Source: Nymphaea colorata (taxonomy: Eukaryota > Streptophyta > Magnoliopsida > Nymphaeales > Nymphaeaceae). Taken from it: DNA of 64,000 nt. Below the pieces are notes generated by a model. That model saw only the letters and a program-made list of their open reading frames with translations, was not told where the DNA came from and did no database searches. A program made the position numbers and the translations under genes. The stretch is from NCBI RefSeq assembly GCF_008831285.2, contig NC_045145.1, positions 10,726,802 through 10,790,801 of the forward strand, given 5' to 3'. Shown here piece after piece: positions 24,901-38,142 of the stretch. Position 1 is the first letter of the stretch; every line of letters starts with the position of its first letter.

Positions 24901-27900
24901 AAAAAAATTGTGTTTACAACGACACGATCAGCACTTGAAAAAATTAAATGTGATAATGACACTATGTGGACTCGTTTTATAATAAAAGGAGGTTTACAAA
25001 TTGACGACAATCAGTCAAACAAAACAAATTGCGATTACTGAAATGTTTGTTTCACAATACACCCAAATAAAATAATGTTTACAATGACATGATAAGCACA
25101 AAACATCGTGCGATAACACAACTTTATTATTCATTTTATAATACACTCAATCAAAATTTGTGTTTACACGGACGTGATAAACACTCAAAAAAATTAAATG
25201 CGACAATGACACTATATGGACTGGTTTTATGATAAAAAGGCATTTACTAAGAGGCAATAAGTAGTTGTAGCAAGCAAATTATGATTACACAACTACAAGG
25301 TTCTTTATATGATACATTCAAATAACATAATGTTTACAATGACACGATAAGCAATCAAAACAATTAAATGCGACAACGACATTGTATGCACTGGTTTTAC
25401 ATAAAAATGCATTTGCTAAGAGGTGATATGCAATAAGACAAAAGAAATTGTGATAAAGTAACTACATGACTCATTTTACAATACTATAATAAAACTGTGT
25501 TTATAAGGACGTGATAAACACTCGAAAAATTGAAGGCGACATTGACACTATATAAACTAGTTTTACAACAAAAAAAATGTTTACTAAGAGGCGAATATAG
25601 TCAAACAAATCAAATTGTGATAATGCAAATTCAAGATTTCTTTTATGATATACTCACATAAAATTGTGTTTAGAAGGACACAATAGGTATTCGAAAAAAT
25701 TGTGTGTGATATGATACACTCACATGTACGTATTGGTCTAAGATGCAAAAAGAAGTCGGACAAAAAATCATGCGATTACGCAACTGTAAGATTCATTTTT
25801 ACGATACAGTCAAATAAGATCATGTTTACAAGGACGTGATAAGCATAAAAAATCATGTGATAACGAAACTGCATTATTCGTTTTACGATAGGCTAAAGCA
25901 AAATCGTATTTACTAGGATGCGATAAACACTCAAAAAAATTAAATGCAACAACAACACTATATGAACTGGTTTTACGATAAAATGGCATTTACCAAGTGG
26001 CAATAAGTAGTTGGACAAAACATATTGCGATAACATAAAAGTATGATTCATTTTACGATGCACTCAAATGAAATTGTGTTACCAAAGACGCGATAAGAAC
26101 TCAAAAAAAATTAAAGCGACAACGACACTATATTGACTAGTTTTACAATGAAAAGGTGTTTCCTAAGAGGCAATAAGCAATCAGACAAAACAGATTACGA
26201 AAATGCAACTATGTGATTTGTTTTATGATACACTTAAAAAAATTATGTTTACAAGGACGTGATAAGCAGTCAAAAAAATTAAATACGACAATGACACTTA
26301 TGGACTAGTTTTATGATAAAAAGGCATTTACTAAGAAGCGAGAAGTAGTCAGACAAAATGAATTACACAAATGGAGGAACTATTTTATGATGCACTCAAA
26401 TAATGTCATGTTTACAAGGACGTGATATACAATTAAAAAAATTAATGCAAAAATGACATTGTATGCCTTGGTTTTACGACAAAAATGCATTTAGTAAGAT
26501 GTGACAAGTAGTCAAACAAAACAAAGTGTGATAACGTTACTACAAGATTTGTTTTATGATAAACTTAAATAAAACCATGTTCACAATAGCCAATAAGCAT
26601 TCAAAAAAATTAAATGTGACTATGATGCTATATGGACTGGTTTAACGATAAAAAGACATTTATTAAGAGGCAAAAATTAGTAGGACAAAACAAATTGTGG
26701 TAACACTTCTACAAGATTCGTTTTACGAGTAGGACAAAACAAATTGTGGTAACACTTCTACAAGATTCGTTTTACGATACACTCATATAAAATTGTATTT
26801 ACAAGGATGCGATTAGAGTTCTGGAAAATGAAATGCGATGACAACACTATATGGAGAGGTTTTATGATAAAAGACATTTACTAAGAGGGGATAAGTGGTC
26901 GGACAAAATAGATTGCGATAACACAATTGCATGATTCACTTTATAATACACTCAAATGAAATTGTGTTTTCAAGGACGCAATCAACACAAAAAATTGTGT
27001 GATAACGCAGTTGCAAAATTTGTTTTACAATACACTCAAGTAAAATCATGTTTACAAGGAAGTAATAGTACTCAAAAAACTCAAATGCTACAATGACACT
27101 ATGTGGACTGGTTTTATGATACAAAGACATTTACTAAAAGGTGATAAGTTGCCCAACAAAATAGACTGTGGATTTGTATTACTATACAAAATCACGTTTA
27201 TAAAGATGCGATAAGCACTCAAAAAAATTAGATGTGACAACAATACTATATGGATAGGTTCGACAATAGAAAGACATTTACTAAGAGGTAATAAGCAGTC
27301 AGACAAAACATATTATGATAATGCAACTACTAGATTCATTCTAAGATAACACATATATAATCTTGTTTAATAGGACGTGATAAACACTTGAAAAAATAAA
27401 TGCGACAATAACTATATGTTTACAAGGATGCAACAAGTAAAAAAAATTGTGTGATAATGCAACTGAATTTTTTTTTTCATGATATACTCAAATAAAATCA
27501 TATTTTCGTGGAGTCGATATACACTTAGAAAAATTAAATGCAACAACAACAATGTTTGGATTGGTTTTGCAAAAAAATGGCATTTACTTAGAGGTGATTA
27601 TTGGTCAAACAAAACAGATTGTGATAACAAAAATGCAAGATCCATTCTAGGATATATTCAAATAAAATCTTGTTTACAAGGACATGATAAGTATGTGGAA
27701 AAATTAAATGCAACAATACCACTTTATGGAAAGATTTGACAAAAAAAAGGGCATCTACTAAAAGGTAGTAAGCAGTCAGACAAAGCAGATTGTGATAATG
27801 CCACTATAGGATTCGTTTTACGGTACGCTCAAATGAAATCTTGTTTACAAGGATGTGATAAGCACTCGAAAAAAATTAAATGTGACAACACTGTATGGAC

Positions 27901-30422
27901 TCATGTTACAATAAAAAGACAATTACTAAGAAGCAATAGGCAGTTAGACAAAACATATTGCGATAAAGCAACTACTGGTATTGATTTACAATATGCTTAA
28001 CTAAAATTGTGTTCATAAATATGCAATAAAAAAAAAATCTAGTGATAACACAACTGTAGGATTCATTTTACAATACACTAAAGCAAAATCTTGATTACAA
28101 GGACACGAAAGGCAATCGAAAAAACTAAAAGCGATAACAACACTACATGGACTGGTTTTATAATAAAAAGGCATTTAATAAGAGGTTATAAGCAGTCAAA
28201 CAAAACAGATTGTGATAACTCAATCGCAAGATTTGTTTTTGGATACACTCAAATAGAATCATCTTTACGAGGATGTGATAAGCACTCAAAAAAATTAAAT
28301 GTGACAACGACACTGTATGGATTCACTAAGAAGCAATAAGTAGTCAGAGAAAACATATTGTTATAAAGTAACTATAGGATTCATTTTCTTATATATTAAA
28401 ATAAAATCATGTTTTCAAGGACGTGATAAGCATTCGAAAAAAATTAAATACGACGACAACACTGTCGGAACTAGTTTTACGATAAAAAGATAATTATTAA
28501 GAAGCAATAGACAGTTAAACAAAACAGATTGCAATAAAGCAACTGCTGGTATTGATTTTACATTATGCTCAAACGAAATCGTGTTTACAAAGATGCAATA
28601 ATAAAAAGAATCTAATGATAACAGAACTACCAGATCCATTTTTTGATACACTAAAGCAAAATCTTGCTTACAATGACACAAAAGGCAATAAAAAAAACTA
28701 AAAGCGATAACAACACTTTATGGACTGGTTTTATGTTAAAAAGACATTTACTAAGAGGTTATAAGCAGTCAAACAAAATAGATTGTGATAACTCAACTAC
28801 AACATTTGTTTTTTGATACGCTCAAATAAAATCATCTTTACGAGGTTGTGATAAGCACTAAAAAAAAATAAATGTGACAACAATACTGTATGGACTGGTT
28901 TTATGATAAAAAAATGTTCACTAAGAAACAATAAGTAGTCGGACAAAACAGATTGTCATAAAGCAACTATAGGATTCATTTTATTATACATTCAAATAAA
29001 ATCATGTTTAGAAAGATGCAATAAGCAGAAAAAATCATGCGATAACACAACTACAAGATTCGATTTGCAATACACTAAAGTAATATCGTGGTTACAAGGA
29101 TGCAATACGCATTTGAAAAAACTAACAGCGAAGACATTGTGTGGCTGGTATTGTGATAAAAAGATTTACTAGGATGTAATAATCACTTTGTATGGATAGG
29201 TTTTTCGATAAGAAGGCATTTACTAAGAGATGATCAGTAGTCATGCAGAACAGATTGCGACAATGTAACTGCTAGATTCGTTTCATGATACACTCAAATA
29301 AAATTGTGTTTATTGTGACGTGATAAGCACTTGCAAAAATTAAACGCAACAACAACACTACGTGGACTAGTTTTACGACAAAAAGGCATTTCCTAAGATG
29401 CGATAAGCAATTAGACAGAACAGACTTGTTTTATGATAGATGCCAATGACTTGATATGGACTTGTTTTATCATAAAAATGCATTTACTAAGAGGTGATCA
29501 GCAGTCAGACAAAACATATTGCGATAACACAACTATAGGATTTGTTTTATGATACACTCAAACAAAATCATGTTTACATGTACAAGATAAGCACTTAGAA
29601 AAATTAATTGTGACAACAACAATGTATGGTGTGGTTTGACGATAAAAAAGTATTTACAAAGAGTTGATAAGCCGTTAGACAAAATAGATTGTGATAACGC
29701 AATTGTTGGATTCGTTTTATGACACACTAAAAAAAAGTGTGTTTACAATGTGATAGGTAATCATAAAAGTTAAATGTGACAATGGGACTATACAGACTAG
29801 TTGTACAATAAAAAGGTGGCTACTAAGAAGTGATAGGTAGTCAGATAAAACAGATTTCGATAACAAAACTGTAGGATTCATTTTATGGTACTAAGAGATG
29901 ATAAGTAGTAAGACAAAAATGATTGTGATAACACAACTGCAGTACAATACACTCAAATAAAATTGTGATTACATGAATGTGATAAGTCATTTACTAAGTG
30001 GCGATAAGCAGTTAGACAAAACAGATTGTGATAACGCAATTGCATGATGCATTTTATAGTACACTAATAAAATCATGTTTACAAGGCCATGATAAGCACT
30101 TGAAAAATTAAATGCGATGACGACACTGTATGGAATGGTTTTATGACAAAAAAGCATTTACTGAGAGAGCCGATAAATAGTCGGACCAAACAAATTTGTA
30201 TAAAGAAACAACAACATTCGTTTTATGATACACTCAAATAAAATCATGTTTCGAAGGACGTGATAAGAACCAAAAATCATGCCATAATGCAATTGTAAGA
30301 TTTGTTCAATGATATACTCGAGCAAAATCAAGTTTTCAAGGAGGTGATATGCACTTGAATAAATTCAATACAACAACAACATTGTATGGACTGGTTTGAC
30401 TATAAAAAGGCGATAAGCAGTT
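21962..30422. repeat. Degenerate satellite array, ~84-bp monomer and ~170-bp dimer
   Basis: About 8.46 kb made of diverged tandem units. Anchor gatacact recurs at 22229, 22313, 22483, 22567 and 22650, giving spacings of 84, 170, 84 and 83. Further on, 25141, 25312, 25481 and 25649 give about 170. Type A monomers read roughly ttttacgatacactcaaa, then gtgtttacaaggacgcgata, then aagcacaaaaaatcgtgcga. Type B carries ttaaatgcgacaacgacact, then gactggttttacgataaaaa, then catttactaagaggcgata. B aligns with A at ttttacgata, tttac.aag and gcgataa.gca, so both derive from one ~84-bp ancestor. Roughly 100 monomers are present, with many substitutions and indels. No coding content exists here. Confidence 0.9.
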
Positions 30423-33400
30423 TTCAAGGGCCATGTTTCAAGAACAATGGCCATTTCTGGACCAAATAAGTACACTTCATCCCAGCATTGAGCACTAGAC
30501 CTAGATCACCTATGTCACCTTTGCTAGAAATTACCATTTTGCTCCTATGTCCTAGCATCCTCACCTAGAAAGTAGAGATTTTCACCAGATTTTCAAGAAT
30601 TACCTAACATTTGAGCAATTACACCATTTCTCAACTTTATAAAACCTCAGCGTCATTAGAGTCCACTAACTATGGTTTCGTTAGCTTGAAGTCCGCTCAC
30701 TATAGCTAAATCAACTCATTAAAACCATGCACTACCAATTCTAGAGCACCAAGACCATGTCAATTTCAATCGAGCTAAACATATGCACCCTTCTGTTCAT
30801 ACAGAGTATTTCTTCAGTTATTTTCAATTTTGAAATTCAGATTTGAGCTCTAGATCTTTGTCCTAAAATATGAGAGGCATTCTCCCACCAGCTCTAATAA
30901 ATTCGGGTCATAATTCTCACAATTTACACCATAGTAGCTCTCACGGAGCTCATATCATATCCTAGTGTCCAATGTGAGTATTTTAGATGTTGATTTCAAT
31001 TTATTCATCCAGATTTGAGCTGAATTTTCACTTTACAAATTTACTAAGGTTCTGACAGATTCTGCGCTCAATTCTAATAAAACCGAGAGTCAATTTCTCA
31101 ATTTCTTCATATGGTTGCAATCAGCAATACTTCAAGAGAGTATTTGACTATGGATGGGATGAATATGGCTTAAATAACAAGTTCCCAACTTACCCTTGCA
31201 CAGTCTTTAGAAATTAAAAATTGAAATTTTAAGTTTTGTAGTGGCAAACAAGGCCACTTTTCAACCAAATTTCATAGGACGCCTTATGTTTACTATGTTC
31301 TCTTTCTAGTATGCTCAGCCTGCCCACACAACCCACTGGCTTGAATTTCCTTGCAAAGGGTATTTTGGATGCACATATTTTTTCCTAAAACCTAACTTGA
31401 TTGCCACATGAACCTAAGTTTGCTTTTCACAAATATTCCCATGAATGTAGTACGCTTGAGCCAAGTTTAGCCAATCAAGATTTTCACTAAACTAGGATTT
31501 CCAAAGATAGCACCTAGGTTGAGCCTAGTAAACCTGCACCCAACATAGGTCTGAACCAATTTTCAAAGCTAAACCTAGCCCAAGTCTTGCCCATGTCACC
31601 GTATTTGAACCCACTTAGGCCAAGTCCAGGTTCAAGCCATTTCAGATCTTCATTTTAGATTTCAAATCCAATCTCATATCCAAGCTCAATTTTTATATTT
31701 GGATCTCATATCCAAATTTCAAAACTTAGCGAATCATGATCCAGATTTTTGTATTATATCCAAATCTAGATTTTCATATTATATCCAGTTCCATTTTCTA
31801 GAATGTTCTTCAGATATACACTTGGATCTTCCTCTCAGTAACCAACCTAGATCCAAGATCCACATGCACATCATATTCCAATAATGCATCATGAATTTCA
31901 CTTTGTGCCTATTGTCAATTCATATGAACGGACATGAATTGTGCAAAATTTTTCGTTGAGCACTCGCAGACAGAATTCGTATCCCTATGTGGTCTGAATG
32001 AACTTTTTTTTTCTAATTTGATTGTTTTAACTATACTTTGTACGTGTGTTTTCTCTGCTTTATGTTCTCACATTGTTCATTCTCCACGCTAAATGTCAAC
32101 TAAATCATTTATCATGAATTGATCATCATTTCTCTATGCATGCATTGCTTTTTGTAAAATTGAATTTGGATTATGAGATTACATCAAATAATATTCAATT
32201 GAAAGCACAATTTTACAGTATAGTTTTGTGTTTTTGAAGAGGAGGAAAGAAGTTTAGTTCCATAAAAGGGACTCACGACTCAACCCTCACCCCCAACTCC
32301 CCCACACCAAAAAAAAAAAGAAAAGAAAAGAAAACACACCAAAAGCTACTCAAAAAGGCCAAATAAAACTTGGAAAAATCCAGTTTGGTGCCTAAAGAAA
32401 TTAAATTTTTTAGAGTCTTTTGATTTAAGTCTTGGTTCGGGCTGCATTGGCACTCAACCTAGACTCAACCAGGCTTAGTACAAAGGTTGTGGAAGGGGGT
32501 CCAGTCAGGTCTCCAAATTCTGGTAATTTCTTTTTCCCTCTTCTTTCTTTTCTTATTTTCAATTTACTGTTCTCCTTTCTTTTCTTTTCTTTTCTTTTAT
32601 GTGTGTTTTAGTTTTTTTCTTTTGTTTGCTTTTAGCACACTTAGTTTAGTTTATCTCTCATGTAGTTCATAGGTTTTCTTTATATGCTTTAATAATGCAA
32701 TAGTGTAGTTTATTTGTTTTCCTAGGATAGATTTAAATTAATGTCTATGCTAGCCCCAGGGGTCAGGTATGCACTTCTTGTCCCTTCCTTCTGTTACTTA
32801 ATTGGTTTACCTCTTAAATCATGCATATAAATCATGTTTCTTTTGTTCTTTCATTACTCATGCATCACACAATATTTTTTTTAGCACTCAAGACACCTTG
32901 TACCCACATACACCCTGTATTTGAAACTAGATTGGGTCAGCCTAGTAGTTTGCCCTGTAGCATTAGCCCTAGCATGTGAACACATACGCTCGGTCTAGTC
33001 CTCACGCATGACCACTTTGTAAAATATAGGTTTCTTCTGAATTATTTCAAAGTTAACTTTTCAAATAATTTCAAAAAACCTTAGATCATGTAGGCATTGA
33101 GTCTAGCCCTAGTCAAGACCTCTAAGACCTAGCCCATGACCGATCTTCAAACCTCTCTAGATTTGAAAGCTCTTCGAGCTTTTGAGTGAGCTTACGTGGA
33201 CTCTCCATCTCTTTGATTGGTAGGTGGGCGCCCTACTTAAGTGACCACTCAAATCCTTAAACCATGATCTAGCCAATTCCATGTTAAAACCTAAGGTCAT
33301 GAAACAACATCTTTAAGATGTGCTCTATCAAAACACTTAGTTTGGATCGACCCCATTCGTCCTAGTTAGGCTCGTCCTAGGTAGGTTCAGCCTAGTCAAA

Positions 33401-34353
33401 CCGTCAGATCTAATCCCTTTGATCGGACTAGCCTGTAGCCATATAAGTCCTAGTCTCTAATTCAAATATAGATCAAATATGATTATAAGCATCAAACAAA
33501 GCTCAATCATGATATTAAATCCATAATTGACACATTCGAACCTATATCTCAAGAATCAGATTTTGGATCTTGGACCTTGAATTTTTTATTTTCATAATTT
33601 AGTATCAGGTCCTAAGCTCTAGGTCGATTCTCACAAGATTGGAATCAAAGTCTAAGAATTTTAAATCTTGATGACAATTGAACTTGGATCTATCTTATCT
33701 GAATTGATATTTTAGAGGATTAAACTATTTACACGAGGTCAGAACTTGTTAAATTATAGGTCTTATAGTTTGATTAAGAACTTTTGATGATAATTCTAGA
33801 TTATAACATGTTGATCTCTATAACAACACTGATTTCAAATTTAGACAAAGAATTACATGAAATATTTCGGATCATAATTACCAATTTTCGGATTTGCATC
33901 CAATTTTCTCCTAATAGGTCTATGTCCTATACATGAGTCCTAGTAGACACTGGACTCCAAGTCTATATGATCTAGTTTCTATGCATCATAATAGATTTAA
34001 TATAGCATTTGCATGTATATGTGATGATTCAGACATGAACAAACATCCAATTAATTTCTTCTTTTCCATTAGTATACTTTTGAGATCTGCTTAGATTTTA
34101 AAATATGCATAATCTCAAAATTACAACGTGTTTTGTTTTCTAGGATTTTGACAACATTTAGACTTAGGAATTGGAACATTTAATCAGTCATTGATCTGAT
34201 TACCCCTAGTAAATGCACCAGAAACAGTCATACCATATACCGACAAGTTGGTTTCGTTTCACAAAATCATGCATAAGGAAACAAAGACGAGTACAAGTAT
34301 TTTTCTCATTTGTATGGTTCACATGTAAGACAAATTTTACATGCAAGTAAAAG
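30423..34353 (+). repeat. Long LTR-like segment of a Gypsy element
   Basis: Nearly 4 kb without genes, starting directly where the satellite stops. The part at 30595-30725 is homologous to 16740-16880. It ends at a PBS-like tggcgac (34354-34360), followed by a leader and a Gypsy gag relic, so it is best read as a 5' LTR on the + strand. Such length and the tggcgac site are known from the Tat/Ogre group. The start is set by the edge of the satellite and may be a truncation. Confidence 0.5.
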
Positions 34354-35339
34354 TGGCGACAATGATGGGACTTGGCATTGTCTATCTAGGCAAAAATATT
34401 CCAGCTTTCTATGTTTTAATTGTCATGCAACCCTTAGAGTCACTTAGGTGTCCTCGTGATTGATGATTATATATTCTTATATGTCTTAGGACTTGGAATT
34501 GAGATAGATTTTTCATGCTCACATGGATATAGAATTACATATTACATCTCTTAATTTATGAAGTTGTTTGAAAGCAATGTTTGTATATCTGATTTTAATT
34601 TTCATCTTACATCTCATTGCATTAGAGCCAATTGATGTGCATGTGCTTCCATATTTTAAAATTTTTATTTTCCTGTATGTCCTAAGCATCATGTCTTTTA
34701 ATACCCCTTGCATGCATTAGCTTAAGGTTGTTCAACGGTCAGACTCTCCCCTCACCTATACTGAAGTGGTAGCTCGATAAATTTAAGTGATTAAGGAGAA
34801 TGAAGATATATAATCCTCAAAACTCATTTGGATGAGTCTATTTTATTGTACGACGAATTTCTTGTCCAGTTCGGATCAAAAGACATCTAGTTTAGGATAC
34901 CAAGCTTACTTTAAACATTTGCATGATAGAATCGCGTCATTAGAGAGCACTATTTGAAGCATTTTATGCACGTCATGTCTGATGACATGTTTATCACATT
35001 TACATGCATCACGTTTCATTGATGCAATGCATAAGATTTTCATTAAAATTGAACGAAAATTTCAAAAAGACCCATTTTTCCTATGTCAAAAACTACTCTG
35101 GAATTTCACGTTTCTATATGTCTCTCCCTAGTATTTCTTAAGTTTGTTAGGATCAAAACTGTCATGAAACCGAAACCTCCTATTGAGTCCATCCTAGCAG
35201 ACAGTCTCTTCACAAAAGTTTGGTTACCTTCCTATTACATTTCTAGTTTCTTATATATCTGCTCCAACATTTTGTCCAATTATGTCGACATTTTAAATAT
35301 AGTTTGGACTCATTGTCATCCATGAGACACAAGACACCA
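34354..35339 (+). other. PBS-like site and untranslated leader of the Gypsy element
   Basis: tggcgacaatgatgggactt at 34354 resembles the gtggcgactccactgggga PBS region common in plant Tat/Athila elements, though the match is partial. About 1 kb of non-coding DNA then leads to gag. No other feature was recognised. Confidence 0.4.
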
Positions 35340-36030
35340 CAAACATTTATTATGGCCCCACGTATAAGATCACAAGGAAATCAGGAAAGAGAGCTAGAGA
35401 TTCCAAAGACAGATAAGCTTGAGGCCAATCCAACATCAACGTTAGCCATTTAGAAGATGATACAACATATGATAAAAGGGGGAGGTGGACCCACTGGAGA
35501 ACTTGGCCACAAGAACTCTGAAGGTTCAACCAAGGATAAGAATCCTAAGACATCCACAAGTAGAACATAAGACTTCATGTAATTTAAGATTGAAGAGATG
35601 GAGAATACCATCAGGAAAATTCATAATAACGGTAAAAATGTCTACCCTTGAAGAGATTCTTGTGAGGGTTGGACGATGATGACCTTGATGGAATGGTTCA
35701 AAAGTTCAAGAAATTTAAGGATATATAAGACCTTAACACCAATGTAGCCATTTTCTTAGTCGATTGTGTAAAATTGAAAAATAACAAGGCTTTATTCATT
35801 TGTTTTCCACAAAGTCTTAAAGCGGAGGCCGCTCAATGGTGCTTGGAGACCATCGACCCAACCGATATGAGGGTCTCCGATGAGGTGGCCAATGCCTTTA
35901 TCGAAAAAGTCAAGCCCAATCTTTTTGTGGAGCCAACCATTGATGCCCTCATCAATCTCCGATAGGAGCCTAGAGAGTCAGCAAGAGAATATATTATTAT
36001 TACTCTACTTTATTGATATGTATATTACCT
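35340..36030 (+). pseudogene. Gypsy gag relic (Retrotrans_gag)
   Basis: The clearest part is 35790-35965: LFICFPQSLKAEAAQWCLET, then VSDEVANAFIEKVKPN and EPTIDALINLR. These correspond to the gag core 'F..SLTG.A..W...LD...I.SW..L..AF...F' of plant Gypsy elements. Upstream a frame-shifted trace of the usual KFKKF.GY motif is visible at about 35695-35725. A stop follows INLR, with EPRESAREYI continuing in frame. No protease or RT follows before the small LTR element at 36394, so only the gag end survives. Confidence 0.75.
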
Positions 36031-36393
36031 TATTGAGAGTTTGTGTGATTCTAAGAGGAGAATCCCTGATTGACATGGAAGTGTGGCCTCCATTTCTACA
36101 AATTTGGAATTCCCCAGATGGTTGCCAACTAAAAGATTTGCTACCACATTAGTTGCATGATTGTGGTTCGTAGACCCATATCTAGCGCATTTGGCATCTA
36201 ATGTTTATGGTATTTGGTGCATTTTTTGTGCAAATACAATTTAAGATGCGATACAATTTTCTATTTAATATATAAGATCAAATATATCAAATTTTTTGAT
36301 GTAATACATAATGAAATCACACACCAATTATAACTTCGAATTCCACAAGTAGTGAGTCTAGGTTGAACGCTAGAGCTTCTTGATCTTCAATAG

Positions 36394-36654
36394 TGATGCA
36401 AGAAGAATTAAGATAAATGGATCTTAAACCAACTGCACTCACAACTAAACTAAACTAAGCTTAAACTAACTAAAACTCAAGCAAATGATCAAAGGAACAA
36501 GAACATAAGAAAACTAACAAAACAACTTGAATTTCATTTCTTTTCTCAACTGATTGACTATCCTTACAAAATGATCCACATCCGAAAGGGATGGATTACT
36601 AAAAATCTAACTAAATCCAGTTACATGATTTGGTTATGCTTTCATTTTGCATCA
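36394..36654 (-). repeat. 3' LTR of the compact element (TATA-deleted)
   Basis: A 261-bp LTR, colinear with 37840-38142 but missing about 40 bp in its middle (after gatccacatcc). The missing part is the stretch that contains the TATA box in the other copy. Confidence 0.85.
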
Positions 36655-37839
36655 GACTCCCCTAGTCGGAAAAGAGTCGTCCTTAACGAGTTTAAATCTA
36701 TCATTCTGCCAAAATGATTCTTCATCTTAGAGGGTTTGAATAAGGTTTGGATCTGCTAAACAAAAGGACCCACCGCTCCCCTAGGTGGTGGTCCGCTCAC
36801 TTCTTCTAAAGATGATCAAGGTGGCGGCTTAGGCGGTGGCTTTGGAGAAGGAACACAAGCTTGGTTATGATCTAAGGGCATTCCCGAATCAGATCCAGTC
36901 TCAAATAATGGAAAGAACTAGTTTGGATCTAGATCCAAACTCTTATGCCTATAAATCAGTAGATACGGACCCGAATCGGGTCCAAACTCTGATTCGGTTC
37001 GAACCGGTCCCATAAGGGAAGGGACCGGCCCGAACTGTCGGGCCCTTCGGGATTTCTCTCGAAGCCCCCCGAGACACCGCCGCTGTACACCCACCATCAT
37101 CACGGGTGGGAAGTGATGGGCGCCCCTCCCTCAATCCACCTTCTTGGGTGGGCGGCAAGGACATGCAACAGTCGAACAGTTGTAGGTGCCTCCGGATTTC
37201 ACCCACCAGTAGTAGAAGGAGTGAAATGGACTCTGTGGGCGTCGGCGGCGCTCCCTGCACCACCACCTCTCCAGCGATGTCCGCCATACCTCTTCTTGCC
37301 CACCCAAAGTGACGGGCAACCCTGAAGCTGCAGACGCTCTCTTAGCAGAACAAGGAATCCTCGTCCGTTCACCGGCGTGTAGACCAGCGACGGTCAGATC
37401 CACGGCTGAACCCACTGCCTGTCGACGAGAGGAAGACGTAGACGAATGTAGGGGAACTCTGGCAGGGAGCCTTGACATCGGATTTAGAACGCTAGCGGGC
37501 AACGGAGCTCTGGCAGGAATTCTTTGATATTCCTGATTCCATATTCCGCCCAACACCCTGGCGTCTCTCGAAGAGTAATCCCACGACTGTTCATCTCCTT
37601 CAGCTCCCAATGCGCAGATGTTGGGAATACTGTTTACAGTAGGAAACCCCTGGTCATTTTCTACTTTGTTTTGTAAGTACTGCAAAAACGAGCAAAGCAT
37701 TCCTCTGATTTTGTCAATGTTCTTGGTTATGATAGTAAGATCCTATCTAATGAAAGATAAATCAGATTCCTGCCTTGCTACCGCAAGGTTTGCTGAACTT
37801 GGTCTTTCATGTTCGTAAAAGCCTCGCTCTGATACCAAT

Positions 37840-38142
37840 TGATGCAAAAAGAATTAAGATAAATGGATCTTAATCCAACTGCACTCACAACTAAAGTAAA
37901 CTAAGCTTAAACTAACTAAAACTCAAGCAAACATCAAAGGAACGGAACAAGAAGAACAAAAGAAAACTAACAAAACAACTTGCATTTCATTTTTTTTCTC
38001 AACTGATTGACTATCCATACAAAATGATCCACGTCCCTTTATATAGAGAAAAGGATGGATTGTAGATCTAGATCTATTTACAAGTACTAAAAATCTAACT
38101 AGATCCAGTTACATGATTTGGCTATGCTTTCATCTTGCATCA
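37840..38142 (-). repeat. 5' LTR of the compact element
   Basis: A 303-bp LTR next to the PBS. It retains tttatata (38038-38045), read on the - strand as TATATAAA, the likely promoter of the element. Confidence 0.85.
38038..38045 (-). promoter_or_regulatory. TATA box in LTR
   Basis: TATATAAA on the - strand, within the 5' LTR and in the transcriptional direction given by PBS and PPT. The start of transcription would be expected about 30 bases downstream. Confidence 0.5.

Larger units (their letters stand above)
36394..38142 (-). mobile_element. Compact non-autonomous LTR retrotransposon (TRIM/TR-GAG-like)
   Basis: Complete 1.75-kb element. Its LTRs are 36394-36654 and 37840-38142, both starting tgatgcaa and ending ttgcatca, with a perfect 5-bp target duplication aatag (36389-36393, 38143-38147). 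The PBS gctctgatacca (reverse complement) abuts the right LTR with a 2-base gap at about 37826-37837, and a PPT-like gactcccc follows the left LTR, so the element is transcribed on the - strand. The internal 1.2 kb is GC-rich around 37000-37560 and has overlapping open frames on both strands, none with a recognisable retroviral domain. It may encode a degenerate gag-like product or contain captured host sequence. Confidence 0.85.

Noticed and set aside
22211-29727. Repeated short - strand reading frames with similar peptides (for example ending ECIIKQI)
   Set aside because: They are the satellite monomer translated in one frame. The periodic similarity follows the DNA repeat and stops vary freely, so there is no coding signal.
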